The notes below the pieces were generated by a model. It was not told the origin of the DNA, did no database searches, and saw only the letters and a list, made by a program, of their open reading frames with translations. From positions 62,001 through 126,000 of the forward strand of contig NZ_JAETWB010000002.1 in the NCBI RefSeq assembly GCF_016773205.1: DNA of 64,000 bases, in the 5' to 3' direction. Shown here piece after piece: positions 17,682-26,622 of the stretch (positions are counted from its first letter, which is position 1; every line of letters begins with the position of its first letter). Both the position numbers and the translations under genes were made by a program. Source of the DNA: Belnapia arida. Lineage in GTDB: Bacteria; Pseudomonadota; Alphaproteobacteria; Acetobacterales; Acetobacteraceae.

Positions 17682-18929
17682 TCAGGGCGCCGTCAGCACT
17701 CCGACCGTCGCGCCCGCCGTGCAGCAGGCGATGCTCGCCGCGACCAGGGCCTTCAGCCCGAGCCGCAGGATGTCGGCCCGCCGCTCAGCGCACATCCCGA
17801 CCATCCCCGTCACCATGATCCCGACCGAGGCGAAATTGGTGAAGCCGCAGAGCGCATAGGTGAGGATGACGCGCGAGCGCGGGCTCAGCCCCGCCCCGCC
17901 GCTGGCGGCGAGCTGGAGGTAGCTGACGAACTCGTTCACCACCACCTTCACCCCGAGGCTCGCCGCGACCGTCGCGCATTCGCCGGCGGGGATGCCCATG
18001 GCGAAGGCCAGCGGCCAGAACACGACGCCCGCGATGCCCTCCAGCGTCCAGCCCGTCAGCGGCTGGAGGATGCCGTTCGAGAGCGCCACGAGGGCCACGA
18101 AGACGATGAGCGAGGCCATGATGCCGAGCAGCAATTGCAGCCCGTCCGCCGTGCCGCGCACCAGCGCATCCATGGTGCTGTCGTAGAGCCGCGGCGCCTT
18201 CCCCTCCGGCGCGGCGGCGGCCACCGCCTCCCGCTCCGGCAGCATCAGCAGCGCGGCGAGGATGGAGCCCGGCGCCGAGACCAGGCTCGCCGTCAGCAGC
18301 TGCCCCGCCGCATCCGGCACCACCGGGGCGATCATCGTCGCATAGACCACCAGCATGTTGCCGCTGATCGTGGCGAGGCCGGCCACCATCACGACGAACA
18401 GCTCCGCCTGCGTCAGCCGCCCGAGCCAGGGGCGGATCAGCAGCGGCGCCTCCACCATGCCGACGAAGACATTCGCCGCCACCGAGAGGTTGCAGGCCCC
18501 CGAGAGCCCGAACAGCCAGCCGAGCCCCCGCGCCAGGCCCTTCACCACCAGCGGCATGATGCGCCAGTGGTACAGCACGGCCGAGAGCGCGCCGACCAGC
18601 AGCACCAGCGGCAGCGCCTGGAAGAACAGGATGAAGCTGCCGCCCGGCACCGTCTCCGCATAGGGCAGCGGCCCGCCGCCGAGATAGCCGAAGACCAGCG
18701 TCGTCCCCGCCCGCGTCGCCCGCGCCAGCGCATCCACCGCATCGCCCACCAGGGCGAAGCCGGCCCGCAGCACCGGCACATGCAGCAGCGCCGCGGCGAC
18801 CAGCATCTGCCCGAGCAGCCCCGCCACCACCACGCGCGGGCGCACGCCGCGCCGGCAGCCGCCCAGCACCCAGGCCAGCAGGCAGAGCGCCGGCAGGCCG
18901 GCCAGCGATTGCAGTTGCAGCGCGCTCAT
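17682..18929 (-). CDS. Concentrative nucleoside transporter (NupC/CNT family)
   Basis: A 415-residue inner-membrane protein with about ten membrane segments. CNT family motifs are visible: GACNLSVAANVFVGMVEAPLLIRPWL (the inward hairpin with the nucleoside-binding GxxExxL region), VMVAGLATISGNMLVVYA, NEFVSYLQLA, and TYALCGFTNFASVGIMVTGM near the C-terminus. It imports nucleosides with protons or sodium. Its ATG overlaps the stop of rmuC by four bases, so the two are co-translated. Confidence 0.9.
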   Translation of the reverse strand: MSALQLQSLAGLPALCLLAWVLGGCRRGVRPRVVVAGLLGQMLVAAALLHVPVLRAGFALVGDAVDALARATRAGTTLVFGYLGGGPLPYAETVPGGSFILFFQALPLVLLVGALSAVLYHWRIMPLVVKGLARGLGWLFGLSGACNLSVAANVFVGMVEAPLLIRPWLGRLTQAELFVVMVAGLATISGNMLVVYATMIAPVVPDAAGQLLTASLVSAPGSILAALLMLPEREAVAAAAPEGKAPRLYDSTMDALVRGTADGLQLLLGIMASLIVFVALVALSNGILQPLTGWTLEGIAGVVFWPLAFAMGIPAGECATVAASLGVKVVVNEFVSYLQLAASGGAGLSPRSRVILTYALCGFTNFASVGIMVTGMVGMCAERRADILRLGLKALVAASIACCTAGATVGVLTAP

Positions 18930-19936
18930 TCGGCGGCCCTGGCCGGGGCCGGCGTGTCGATCTCCACCGCCTCGATGCGGGCGGCGGCGCCCAGGATCTT
19001 CTGCGCGGTGATGCCGATCTGGTCCATATCGGCCTGCGCCTCGCCGAAATGCCGCTTGAGGTTGGCGACGCGCCGGTCGAGCCGCCCCGTCTCCTCCGCC
19101 AGCCGGGCGACCTCCAGCCGCAGGTGCTGCGCCTCCGCCCGCAGCCGCACGTCGCGCATCAGCGCCCGCATGGCGCCGAGCACCGCCCAGAGCGTTCCCG
19201 GCGAGACCAGGTAGACGCCGCGCCGCGCCGCCTCCTGCACCAGCCCGCCATGCAGCGCATGGAGGTCGGCATGCAGCGCCTCGGAGGGGAGGAAGATCAG
19301 CGCCCCCTCCGCCGTCTCGCCGGGGCGGATGTACTTGGTCGCCACGTCGTCCACATGGCGGCGGATATCGGCCGAGAGGCGCCGCGTCGCCTGCACCCGC
19401 GCCGCGTCGTCGGGGGCCGCGCGCAGTGCCTGCCAGGCCTCGAGCGGGAATTTGCTGTCGATGGCGATCGGCCCGGGCGGGAAGGGCAGGCGGATCAGCG
19501 CATCGCAGCGCGTGCCGTTGGAGAGCGGGTGCTGCCAGGCCCAGCCCTCGGCCGGCAGGCGGTCGGCCAGCATGTCGCGCAGTTGCACCTCACCGAAGGC
19601 CCCGCGCGCCTGCTTGTTGCCGAGGATGCCGGCCAGCGTCGTCACCTGCCCGCCCAGCGCCTCGATATTGGCCCGCGCCGCGTCGATGACGGCCAGCCGT
19701 TCATGGATGCGCCGGGCGCTCTCCTGCGTCCGGTCGGCGCTGTCGGCGAGGCTGCGGGCCAAGCGCTCGTTTTGCTGCGCGACGGCCTGGTCGAGCCGGT
19801 CGGACAGCGCCTCCATCCGGTCGGCGAGCAGCGCCACGCCTTCCCCGCCGCCGCGCGGGCGGAAGGCGAGCACCAGAAACCCGCCGGCGAGCGCGGCCAC
19901 GACAGGCACCAGCAAGGGCAGCAGCCAGTCCGGCAC
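18926..19936 (-). CDS. rmuC: DNA recombination protein RmuC
   Basis: A protein of about 336 residues with one N-terminal membrane anchor (WLLPLLVPVVAALAGGFLVL), a coiled-coil stretch (ADRMEALSDRLDQAVAQQNERL) and the RmuC nuclease-like core: NKQARGAFGEVQLRDML, DALIRLPFPPGPIAIDSKFPLEAW and YIRPGETAEGALIFLPSEALHADL. The family limits inversions at short inverted repeats and is thought to be a membrane-anchored nuclease. The GTG at 19936 is preceded by GGGGGAG with eight-base spacing; an ATG at 19975 in the same frame is the alternative start. Confidence 0.92.
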   Translation of the reverse strand: MPDWLLPLLVPVVAALAGGFLVLAFRPRGGGEGVALLADRMEALSDRLDQAVAQQNERLARSLADSADRTQESARRIHERLAVIDAARANIEALGGQVTTLAGILGNKQARGAFGEVQLRDMLADRLPAEGWAWQHPLSNGTRCDALIRLPFPPGPIAIDSKFPLEAWQALRAAPDDAARVQATRRLSADIRRHVDDVATKYIRPGETAEGALIFLPSEALHADLHALHGGLVQEAARRGVYLVSPGTLWAVLGAMRALMRDVRLRAEAQHLRLEVARLAEETGRLDRRVANLKRHFGEAQADMDQIGITAQKILGAAARIEAVEIDTPAPARAAE

Positions 19937-19989
19937 GCAGAGCACTCCCCCGATTCGCGGCGGGAAGTCTCGCATGTTTCGAGCTGGGA

Positions 19990-20598
19990 TCAGGAGGCCG
20001 GATGGAATTCCCCATCCTCGCCGAGCAGCATCAGCCGCCCCGTCGCCACGCCGAAATGTGCGCCATGCAGCGTCAGCCGGCTGGCCTGCACCGCCTCGAC
20101 CACCCAGGGGAAGGTCATCAGGTTGGCGAGCGAGATGCGCACCGCCTCATGCTCGCCCTCGGTCTGCTGCTCGGCGGGATCGCAGCGCAGCACCCGTTCC
20201 CGCGCCGCTGCGGCGATGCCGATCCAGCCGACGACGAAATCTTGCGCCTCGGGCGGCGCGCCATGCAGCAAGGCCGCGACGCCGCCGCAGAGCGCATGGC
20301 CGAGCACCAGCACCCGCTCCACCTTCAGCACCCTCACGGCGAATTCCAGCGCCGCGCTGGTCCCGTGGAAGGCGGCGTCCGGCATATAGGGCGGCACGAG
20401 ATTGGCGACATTGCGGACGACGAAGAGCTCCCCTGGCGCCGCCGAGAAGATCATCTGCGGATCGACCCGGCTGTCGGAACAGGCGATCACCAGGGTCTTC
20501 GGGCTCTGCCCATGCGCCGCCAGCTCCTCGAAGCGCGCCCGCTGCTGCGGCCAGGTCTCCTCGCGGAAGCGGCGGTAGCCGTCGATCAGGCGTTGCAT
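19990..20598 (-). CDS. Beta-class carbonic anhydrase
   Basis: A 202-residue zinc enzyme that interconverts CO2 and bicarbonate in the cytoplasm. The zinc ligands and catalytic dyad are visible: [11 protein letters not shown] (Cys, then Asp-Arg), [14 protein letters not shown] (His and Cys). [12 protein letters not shown] is the usual family strand. The ATG at 20598 has AGGAGG immediately upstream. The long N-terminal extension open in this frame covers the non-coding region discussed under the candidate RNA and was rejected. Confidence 0.95.
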   Translation of the reverse strand: MQRLIDGYRRFREETWPQQRARFEELAAHGQSPKTLVIACSDSRVDPQMIFSAAPGELFVVRNVANLVPPYMPDAAFHGTSAALEFAVRVLKVERVLVLGHALCGGVAALLHGAPPEAQDFVVGWIGIAAAARERVLRCDPAEQQTEGEHEAVRISLANLMTFPWVVEAVQASRLTLHGAHFGVATGRLMLLGEDGEFHPAS

Positions 20599-20639
20599 GG
20601 GCCTCCTGCTGCGCTGCCATAGGGACTGTGCGGATGTGT

Positions 20640-20800
20640 TCCGACCGGTGCCGGAATCAAGCCCGCCCCAGCCGATTGCCAAAACCGGCCCCCGCCCGGT
20701 GCCCTCCCGCGGCTTCGCCGCGGAAGGCGTGCGAGGCCTGGGGAACAAGGCACTGATCGGCGGCCCCGCGAAGCTGCGGAGCGGTTTCGCGGGGCGTTTT
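20640..20800 (+). ncRNA. Candidate structured RNA, possibly 6S (ssrS)
   Basis: The 200-base gap between carbonic anhydrase and purH folds on the plus strand into a long irregular hairpin: GCCGAT-TGCC (20671-20680) pairs with GGCA and ATCGGC (20749-20761, three-base bulge), and the tip CCGCGGC/GCCGCGG closes a three-base loop (20707-20723). About 25 poorly paired bases lie on each side between these stems, like the 6S open bubble. It ends in a 10-bp stem (20763-20795) followed by GTTTT, the form of an intrinsic terminator. Parts (CCCCAGCCGAT, CGGCGGCC) resemble conserved 6S ends as I recall them. The 5' end is a guess. Confidence 0.42.
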
Positions 20801-22377
20801 CAGTGCCGGAAATGCCGCATGCCGGTGAAGACCATGGCGAGCCCCGCCGCATCGGCCGCCGCGATCACCTCGTTGTCCCGCATCGAGCCGCCAGGCTGGA
20901 TCACCGCCGTGGCGCCGGCCGCCGCCGCCGTCTCCAGCCCGTCGGCAAAGGGGAAGAAGGCGTCCGAGGCGACGACGCTGCCGCGGGCCAGCGGCTCCGG
21001 CAGGCCGGCCGCCTTGGCCGCCGCCTCCGACTTCCAGGCGGCGATGCGGCTGCTCTCCACCCGGTTCATCTGCCCAGCGCCGATGCCGACCGTCGCCAGC
21101 CCCTTGGCATAGACGATGGCGTTCGACTTCACATGCTTGCAGACGCGGAAGGCGAAGAGCAGGTCTTCCATCTCCTGCTCGGTCGGCGCCCGCTTGGTCA
21201 CCACCTTCAGGCTGGCGGCCTCAACGCGCCCGGCATCCCGCGACTGCGCCAGGAACCCGCCGGAGACGCTCTTGAACACCCGCCCCGGCGCCGCTGGGTC
21301 GGGCATCCCGCCGGTCAGCAGCAGCCGCAGGTTCTTCTTCCGGGCGAAGACGGCCTTGGCGGCCTCGTCGGCATCCGGGGCGACGACGACCTCGGTGAAG
21401 ATGGCGGCGATCTTCTCGGCCGCCGCCGCATCCAGCACCCGGTTCGCCGCCACGATGCCGCCGAAGGCCGAGACCGGGTCGCAGAGCAGGGCGCTGTCCC
21501 AGGCCGCCGCCAGGCTCCCGTCCACCGCGACGCCGCAGGGGTTGGCATGCTTGACGATGACGATGGCCGGCCGGTCGAACTCGGCGACGCATTCGAAGGC
21601 GGCGTCGGTGTCGTTCAGGTTGTTGTAGGACAGCTCCTTGCCCTGCACCTGCCGCGCGGTGGCGATGCCCGGCCGCTCGCTGCCATCGGTGTAGAAGGCC
21701 GCCTGCTGGTGCGGGTTCTCGCCATAGCGCAGCCCCTGCCGCAGCACCCCGGCGAAAGCGAGCCGCGGCGGGAAAGCCTCGCCGAGCTGCCCGGCGAACC
21801 AGCCGGAGATCGCCGCGTCATAGGCCGCCGTCCGCGCATAGGCCGCCGCCGCCAGCCGCCGGCGCGTCGCCAGCCGCGTGCCGCCCTCGGCCGCCATCTC
21901 GGCCTGGGCCTCGGCGAGATGCGCAGGCTCGGTCAGCACCACCACATGCGCATGGTTCTTGGCGGCGCTGCGGATCATCGCCGGCCCGCCGATGTCGATG
22001 TTCTCGATGCAGTCCTCGAAGCCCGCGCCGCCCGCGACCGTCGCCTCGAAGGGGTAGAGGTTCACTGCCACCAGGTCGATTGGCGCGATCCCGTGCTCCG
22101 CCATCTGCGCCCCATGCTCCGGCAGGTCGCGCCGGCCGAGCAGCCCGCCATGCACCTGCGGCACCAGCGTCTTCACCCGCCCATCGAGGATCTCGGGGAA
22201 GCCGGTATGCTCGGAGACGTCCTTCACCGGGATGCCGGCCTCGCGCAGCGCCCGCGCGGTGCCGCCGGTCGAGAGGATTTCCACCCCCTGCCCGGCCAGG
22301 AACCGGCCGAATTCGAGCAGCCCGGTCTTGTCGGAGACGGAGATCAGGGCACGGCGGATGGAGACGAGGTCGGTCAT
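20800..22377 (-). CDS. purH: AICAR transformylase / IMP cyclohydrolase
   Basis: A 525-residue bifunctional enzyme for the last two steps of purine synthesis. The N-terminal cyclohydrolase (about residues 1-195) has [29 protein letters not shown] and [16 protein letters not shown]. The transformylase follows with [26 protein letters not shown], the catalytic KHANPCGVA (Lys-His) and [11 protein letters not shown], and ends with [15 protein letters not shown] and [13 protein letters not shown]. All key residues are present. ATG 22377 gives the usual length. Confidence 0.97.
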   Translation of the reverse strand: MTDLVSIRRALISVSDKTGLLEFGRFLAGQGVEILSTGGTARALREAGIPVKDVSEHTGFPEILDGRVKTLVPQVHGGLLGRRDLPEHGAQMAEHGIAPIDLVAVNLYPFEATVAGGAGFEDCIENIDIGGPAMIRSAAKNHAHVVVLTEPAHLAEAQAEMAAEGGTRLATRRRLAAAAYARTAAYDAAISGWFAGQLGEAFPPRLAFAGVLRQGLRYGENPHQQAAFYTDGSERPGIATARQVQGKELSYNNLNDTDAAFECVAEFDRPAIVIVKHANPCGVAVDGSLAAAWDSALLCDPVSAFGGIVAANRVLDAAAAEKIAAIFTEVVVAPDADEAAKAVFARKKNLRLLLTGGMPDPAAPGRVFKSVSGGFLAQSRDAGRVEAASLKVVTKRAPTEQEMEDLLFAFRVCKHVKSNAIVYAKGLATVGIGAGQMNRVESSRIAAWKSEAAAKAAGLPEPLARGSVVASDAFFPFADGLETAAAAGATAVIQPGGSMRDNEVIAAADAAGLAMVFTGMRHFRH

Positions 22378-22481
22378 GGATGGCGCTCCGCGGGTCGCGG
22401 CGGGGCATAGACCCGGGGGCGGCGCGGGGCAACCTTGGGGGCGTCGAGAGGGGCTTTGCCCCCCGCGAGCCCTCCCGAACC

Positions 22482-23303
22482 CTACCGCAGCGGCGCCAGG
22501 GGCGCCCGCTGCACGCCACCGCCGGCCACCGGCGGCGGCCCGCTGCCGAGCGTGCCCGGCGCCGGCTGCTGATAGGCAGGCGCTGGCTGATAGGCGGCCG
22601 GCGCCGGAGCGGCCGTGCCGCTCCGGCCATCGAAGCGCATCAGCGCCGCCCGCAGCGGGTCCGCCCCCGGATTGTGCACCTGCATCGCCACCACGATCTG
22701 TCGAGGCCCGACTTCCTGCCGGTAATAGGAGCGGTTCCACTCGCTCCGCGCCGAGAGCAGCGTCCCCTCCAGCGTCAGCCCGGCATAGAGCCCGCGCGCC
22801 CGGGCGAAGGCGACGATATCCGCGCCCACCGCTGCCGTCGTCGCGCCCTCGACCGAACCGCCGAAGGTGGCGAAGGCGAGCGAGGCATCCGCCCCGAGCT
22901 TCAGCTGACTGTCGAGCAGCGCAGTCAGCGCCCGGTCGTTCATGATGAGCATCAGGATCTGCAAGTCCTGGATGCCAGCCTGGAGGCCGAAGCTGCCCGA
23001 CCCCATCGAATAGAAGGCTGGCGAGGACCAGGATCCGGCCGCGTCCCGCCCGACCATCACGCAGCCGCCGCCCTCACCACCGAAAAAGAAGCCGCCGCGG
23101 AAGATGCGCGGGCAGACCAGCACGGCACGCGCCCGGTGCAGCAGCTCCGCCGCCTTCAGCCGGTCGTTCCCCTCGCCGAGGATCTCCTGGACCGAGAGCG
23201 TCGCCCGGTCGACCAGCGTCTGCTCCTCCCCCCCGGCCGGCACGCCGCCCGCGCAGCCGGACAGCATCGCCAGGGTAAGGCCCAGGATCATCAGACGCCG
23301 CAT
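22482..23303 (-). CDS. SYLF (Ysc84-like) domain lipoprotein
   Basis: A 273-residue lipoprotein. The signal peptide ends in the lipobox LSGC (cysteine at about 17). The body matches the SYLF/Ysc84 lipid-binding fold: [50 protein letters not shown] and a late [15 protein letters not shown]. The C-terminal 60 residues are a proline/alanine-rich tail unrelated to the fold. The bacterial role is unclear, with envelope lipid binding the usual guess. GGGGAAG lies six bases before the ATG. A short GGGGC/GCCCC hairpin lies downstream at 22450-22462. Confidence 0.88.
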   Translation of the reverse strand: MRRLMILGLTLAMLSGCAGGVPAGGEEQTLVDRATLSVQEILGEGNDRLKAAELLHRARAVLVCPRIFRGGFFFGGEGGGCVMVGRDAAGSWSSPAFYSMGSGSFGLQAGIQDLQILMLIMNDRALTALLDSQLKLGADASLAFATFGGSVEGATTAAVGADIVAFARARGLYAGLTLEGTLLSARSEWNRSYYRQEVGPRQIVVAMQVHNPGADPLRAALMRFDGRSGTAAPAPAAYQPAPAYQQPAPGTLGSGPPPVAGGGVQRAPLAPLR

Positions 23304-23426
23304 GAAGCTTCCCCACCAAGCCATGGATTTCCGTGGCAGAAGCTAACCTCGTTTGCCCGCGCTGTCCAAAGCTTCGCCGGGACGGCTTGCCTGCGGCCGG
23401 TCGGGGATGCCGGCCCGCGACGACAT

Positions 23427-23444
23427 TTTGTTACGATTAACAAA
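23427..23444. promoter_or_regulatory. AT-rich palindrome upstream of the RTX gene
   Basis: TTTGTTA-CGAT-TAACAAA is a perfect seven-base inverted repeat with a four-base spacer in an otherwise GC-rich gap. It lies about 90 bases before the RTX ATG at 23534 and about 120 bases from the divergent SYLF gene, so it could be an operator for either. The regulator is unknown. Confidence 0.45.
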
Positions 23445-23533
23445 GTGTTTCCAGTAGTGCGCATTCAATCTGTAGTTGTAATGTCCGCCACGGTTACCCG
23501 CCCCGCGCGCCCATCGGCAAAAGGAGTCGAGCC

Positions 23534-24406
23534 ATGGCTGACTACGCATCCATCATCGGTGGCAACGGAGGCCACCTGGCCTTCGACGAGGTGCCGCGCG
23601 GCATCGACGCCTTCTACCATGTCGACAGCGCCCTCCCGATCCTCGACCTCTCCATGCGCAGCGGCGACAGCTATGTCGACGGTGCCGCCAACGCCAACCC
23701 CCTGCACATCCTCCTTGGTAAGGGCGACGACACCGTCCACACCGGCAGCGGTGACGACATCATCATCGGCGGCAAGGGCAATGACAGCATCGATGCCGGC
23801 GACGGCCGAAACTTCGTCCTCGGCAACCAGGGTCACGACACCATCAGAGCTGGCCAGGGCGACGACACGCTGAGCGGCGACAAAGGGGACGACGAAATCT
23901 GGGGCGGCGGCGGCCAGGACTACCTTGCCGGCGACGACGGCAACGACTTCCTCGATGGCGGTGCAGGCGGCGACACGCTTGACGGCGGCAAGGGAGACGA
24001 CAACCTCTATGGCGGCGCCGGCAACGACTCCCTCATCGGCGGCAAGGATGACGACCTGCTGAACGGCGGCGCCAGCAACGACACCCTGCTCGGCGGGACC
24101 GGTGACGATACCCTGTCCGGCGGCGACGGTGCCGATGTTCTGTTCGGTGGCGACGGACATGACTTCTTCTATTTCGGTGACGATTTCGGCTGCGACCGGA
24201 TCACCGACTTCTCGACCGGAGACAAATTGATGTTCGCCTCGGACATCAACGGCTCCGGCATCATGACGCCGAAGGACCTGGCGCCCCATGTCAGCGGCGA
24301 CCATGGGATGACGAAGATCACCATCGGCGACAACAGCATCGTCCTGCACGGCGTGGACAAGGATGTCTTCCTTGACCACCTGACGCAGTGGGTGAAGATC
24401 CTGTAG
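23534..24406 (+). CDS. RTX calcium-binding secreted protein, small
   Basis: A 290-residue protein without a signal peptide. From about residue 60 to 215 it consists of RTX nonapeptides (LLGKGDDTVHTGSGDD, GGKGNDSIDAGDG, GGAGNDSLIGGKDDD). The last 80 residues form the typical cap FFYFGDDFGCDRITDF followed by KLMF and end ITIGDNSIVLHGVDKDVF, like the C-terminal type I secretion region of hemolysin-type proteins. No catalytic domain. AAGGAG lies before the ATG. It converges with the histidine phosphatase gene, only seven bases away. It is a second RTX gene unrelated in layout to the one at 11.3 kb. Confidence 0.88.
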   Translation: MADYASIIGGNGGHLAFDEVPRGIDAFYHVDSALPILDLSMRSGDSYVDGAANANPLHILLGKGDDTVHTGSGDDIIIGGKGNDSIDAGDGRNFVLGNQGHDTIRAGQGDDTLSGDKGDDEIWGGGGQDYLAGDDGNDFLDGGAGGDTLDGGKGDDNLYGGAGNDSLIGGKDDDLLNGGASNDTLLGGTGDDTLSGGDGADVLFGGDGHDFFYFGDDFGCDRITDFSTGDKLMFASDINGSGIMTPKDLAPHVSGDHGMTKITIGDNSIVLHGVDKDVFLDHLTQWVKIL

Positions 24407-24413
24407 CCGGAGC

Positions 24414-25049
24414 CTACTCGTATTCCGGCATCACCCAGGGCTCCTCGTTCACGGCGGAGACGCGCCAGTCTCCGCCGTGCCGCTCCAGCCGCGTCACCCC
24501 GAGATTGCGGATGGAGAAGGCCAGCGCTTGGTGCCCGGTCAGCCCCAGCGCATGCGCGATCGCGGCGCGGATCGAGCCGCCATGCGCGACCACCACCACA
24601 TCCTCACCGGCATGCGTCGCGGCCAGCCGGTCGAGCACCTCGCCGACGCGCGCCGTGACGGCAGCGAAGCTCTCGCCACCCGGTGGCTCCTCCTCCGCCG
24701 CATGCGGCCAGAAAGGATGCGCCGGGTGCCGCAGCTTCGCCGCCAGCGCCTCATGCGGCAGCCCCTGCCACTCGCCGAGGTGCTGCTCGGCGAGCCCCGG
24801 CTCCGTCGCCATCGCCTGCTCCGGGTAGCCGGCCGCGAAGATCGCCGCCGCCGTCGCCCGCGTCCGCGCCAGGTTGGACGTCACCCAGACTGCCGGCCGC
24901 GGCAGCCGCGCCGCCAGCCAGCGGAACAGCGAAGCGTCCTGCTTCAGCGCCAGGTCGCAGAGCGGCACATCCATCGCGCCGTAGAACAGCGTCCGCGCCT
25001 TGGGCTCGACCAGGGCGTGGCGGATGAGGTGGAAGCGTGTCTCCGGCAT
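24414..25049 (-). CDS. Histidine phosphatase family protein
   Basis: A 211-residue phosphatase of the phosphoglycerate-mutase-like superfamily. The phospho-accepting site is HLIRHALVEPKA, the second-half arginine lies in SNLARTRATAAAI, and VVVVAHGGSIRAAIAHAL holds the second histidine. GEWQGLPHEAL and PPGGESFAAVTARV match the CobC/alpha-ribazole phosphatase subgroup, but no cobalamin genes are near, so the substrate is open. It is eight bases upstream of the ABC permease stop on the same strand. Confidence 0.88.
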   Translation of the reverse strand: MPETRFHLIRHALVEPKARTLFYGAMDVPLCDLALKQDASLFRWLAARLPRPAVWVTSNLARTRATAAAIFAAGYPEQAMATEPGLAEQHLGEWQGLPHEALAAKLRHPAHPFWPHAAEEEPPGGESFAAVTARVGEVLDRLAATHAGEDVVVVAHGGSIRAAIAHALGLTGHQALAFSIRNLGVTRLERHGGDWRVSAVNEEPWVMPEYE

Positions 25050-25056
25050 CGCGCCG

Positions 25057-25860
25057 CTATTCCCCGATATTAAGCAGCGCGCCCCGCACCCGCGCCGATT
25101 CGAATTGGCGGAGGAAAACGTACCCCATCAGCGCCAGCCACAGGGCATCGAGCGCGAAGGCTGCCAGCAGGTGCCCCGTCTCCACCGTCCCGTCGCGCAG
25201 CGCCGCCCGCATCCCCTCGAAGACATGCGCCGAGGGCAGGGCAAGCGCCACCGGCTGCAGCCAGCCCGGCAGGATGGCGACGGGGTAGAATACCGCCGAG
25301 AAGGGCGTCAGCCCGAACAGGATCGACCAGGCCAGCGCCTCCGCCCCCGCGCCGTAGCGCAGGATCAGCGCGGTGACGCCGAGCGCGACGGCCCAGCCCA
25401 TCACCAAGAGCGCTGCGAAGAAGCCGACGACCACCGGCCCCATCGTCAGGATGCCGAAGGAATAGAGCAGCCAGGCCATCAGCATCGCCGGCAGCACGCC
25501 GACCAGGACGCGGATGACGCTCATTCCCATCAGCGCCGCCACCAGCTCCCGCGGGCGCAGCGGGCTGACGAAGACATGGCCGAGGTTGCGCGACCAGATC
25601 TCCTCGAGGAAGGAGAGCGAGAAGCCCATCTGGCTCCTGAGCGCCACCTCCCAAAGCAGCACGCCGCCGAGCAGCACGCCCGCCGCGACGCTCGCCGTAT
25701 TCCCCTGCACGCCCGCCAGGTAGGAGGTGACGAACCCCCACACGACCATCTGCAGCACCGGCCAGTACATCAGCTCCACCACCCGCGGCCAGGACCGCCG
25801 GTAGAGCGCAAGGTGCCGGTAGATGATCCCCCAGACCCGCCGCAGCGCCGCCCGGTTCAT
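25057..25860 (-). CDS. ABC-2 type exporter permease
   Basis: A 267-residue permease with six membrane segments. The ABC-2 pattern is visible in MYWPVLQMVVWGFVTSYLAG, FLEEIWSRNLGHVFVSPLRPRELVAALMG and TPFSAVFYPVAILPGWLQPVALALPSAHVFEGMRA. It should form the membrane part of an exporter with the ATPase that precedes it; the ATG shares four bases with the ATPase stop. Substrate class (drug, lipid or polysaccharide) cannot be told; the short size and the LPxxHxxEGxR motif are like multidrug or Nod-factor-type exporters. Confidence 0.88.
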   Translation of the reverse strand: MNRAALRRVWGIIYRHLALYRRSWPRVVELMYWPVLQMVVWGFVTSYLAGVQGNTASVAAGVLLGGVLLWEVALRSQMGFSLSFLEEIWSRNLGHVFVSPLRPRELVAALMGMSVIRVLVGVLPAMLMAWLLYSFGILTMGPVVVGFFAALLVMGWAVALGVTALILRYGAGAEALAWSILFGLTPFSAVFYPVAILPGWLQPVALALPSAHVFEGMRAALRDGTVETGHLLAAFALDALWLALMGYVFLRQFESARVRGALLNIGE

Positions 25861-26606
25861 GCCGGCACCCGCTGCCGCCCGCGGGCGATGTCGAGGAAGA
25901 CCTGCTCCAGATCCTCCCGCCCATATTTGCCGAGCAGCCCTGCCGGGCTGCCGCTGTCGACCACGCGCCCCTGCTTCAGCATCAGCACATGGCCGCAAAG
26001 CCGCTCCACCTCGGCCATGTTATGGCTGGCGAGGAGGATGGAGCAGCCCGTCTCCGCCCGGTACCGCTCCAGCCAGGACCGCACCCAGTCGCCCGTGTCC
26101 GGGTCGAGGCTCGCCGTCGGCTCATCCAGCAGCAGCAGCTCCGGCCGGTTGACCAGCGACTTCGCCAGCGCCACCCGCGTCTTCTGCCCGGCCGAAAGCT
26201 CCCCCGCCGGCCGGTCCAGCAGGTCGGTGAGCTGCAATTGCCCCGCCAGCTCGCCGATCCGCCGCTCCGCCTCCGGCACGTCGTAGAGATGCGCATAGAC
26301 CCGCAGGTTCTCGGCCACGCTCAGCCGCGCCGGCAGGGCGATATAGGGCGAGGAGAAATTCATCCGAGCGAGCGCCGAGAACCGGTCCCGCGCCATGTCA
26401 TGCCCGAGCACGCTGATCCGCCCCCCGCTCGGCACCAGCAGGCCGAGCAGCATGGCGATGGTCGTCGTCTTGCCCGCCCCGTTGCCGCCCAGCAGCCCCC
26501 AGGTCGCGCCGCGCGGCATGGAGAAGGAGAGCGCATCGACCGCCGGCGGCGCATCGGGGGCGTAGCGCTTGCTCAGCGCCTCGGCGAGGATGGCGGGGGT
26601 TTCCAT
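25857..26606 (-). CDS. ABC-2 exporter ATP-binding protein
   Basis: A 249-residue ATPase. Walker A is GGNGAGKTT at about residue 41, the signature LSAGQKTRVALAKSL at about 136, Walker B LLLLDEPTASLD and the switch histidine LLASHNMAEVERL. It powers the permease translated from the overlapping next gene. Signature residue Q and the DPDT segment match the drug/daunorubicin-type DrrA-CcmA group. It lies 16 bases downstream of the EAL-like gene pair, so one transcript may carry all. Confidence 0.92.
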   Translation of the reverse strand: METPAILAEALSKRYAPDAPPAVDALSFSMPRGATWGLLGGNGAGKTTTIAMLLGLLVPSGGRISVLGHDMARDRFSALARMNFSSPYIALPARLSVAENLRVYAHLYDVPEAERRIGELAGQLQLTDLLDRPAGELSAGQKTRVALAKSLVNRPELLLLDEPTASLDPDTGDWVRSWLERYRAETGCSILLASHNMAEVERLCGHVLMLKQGRVVDSGSPAGLLGKYGREDLEQVFLDIARGRQRVPA

Positions 26607-26622
26607 ATGCCCCGCATATGCG

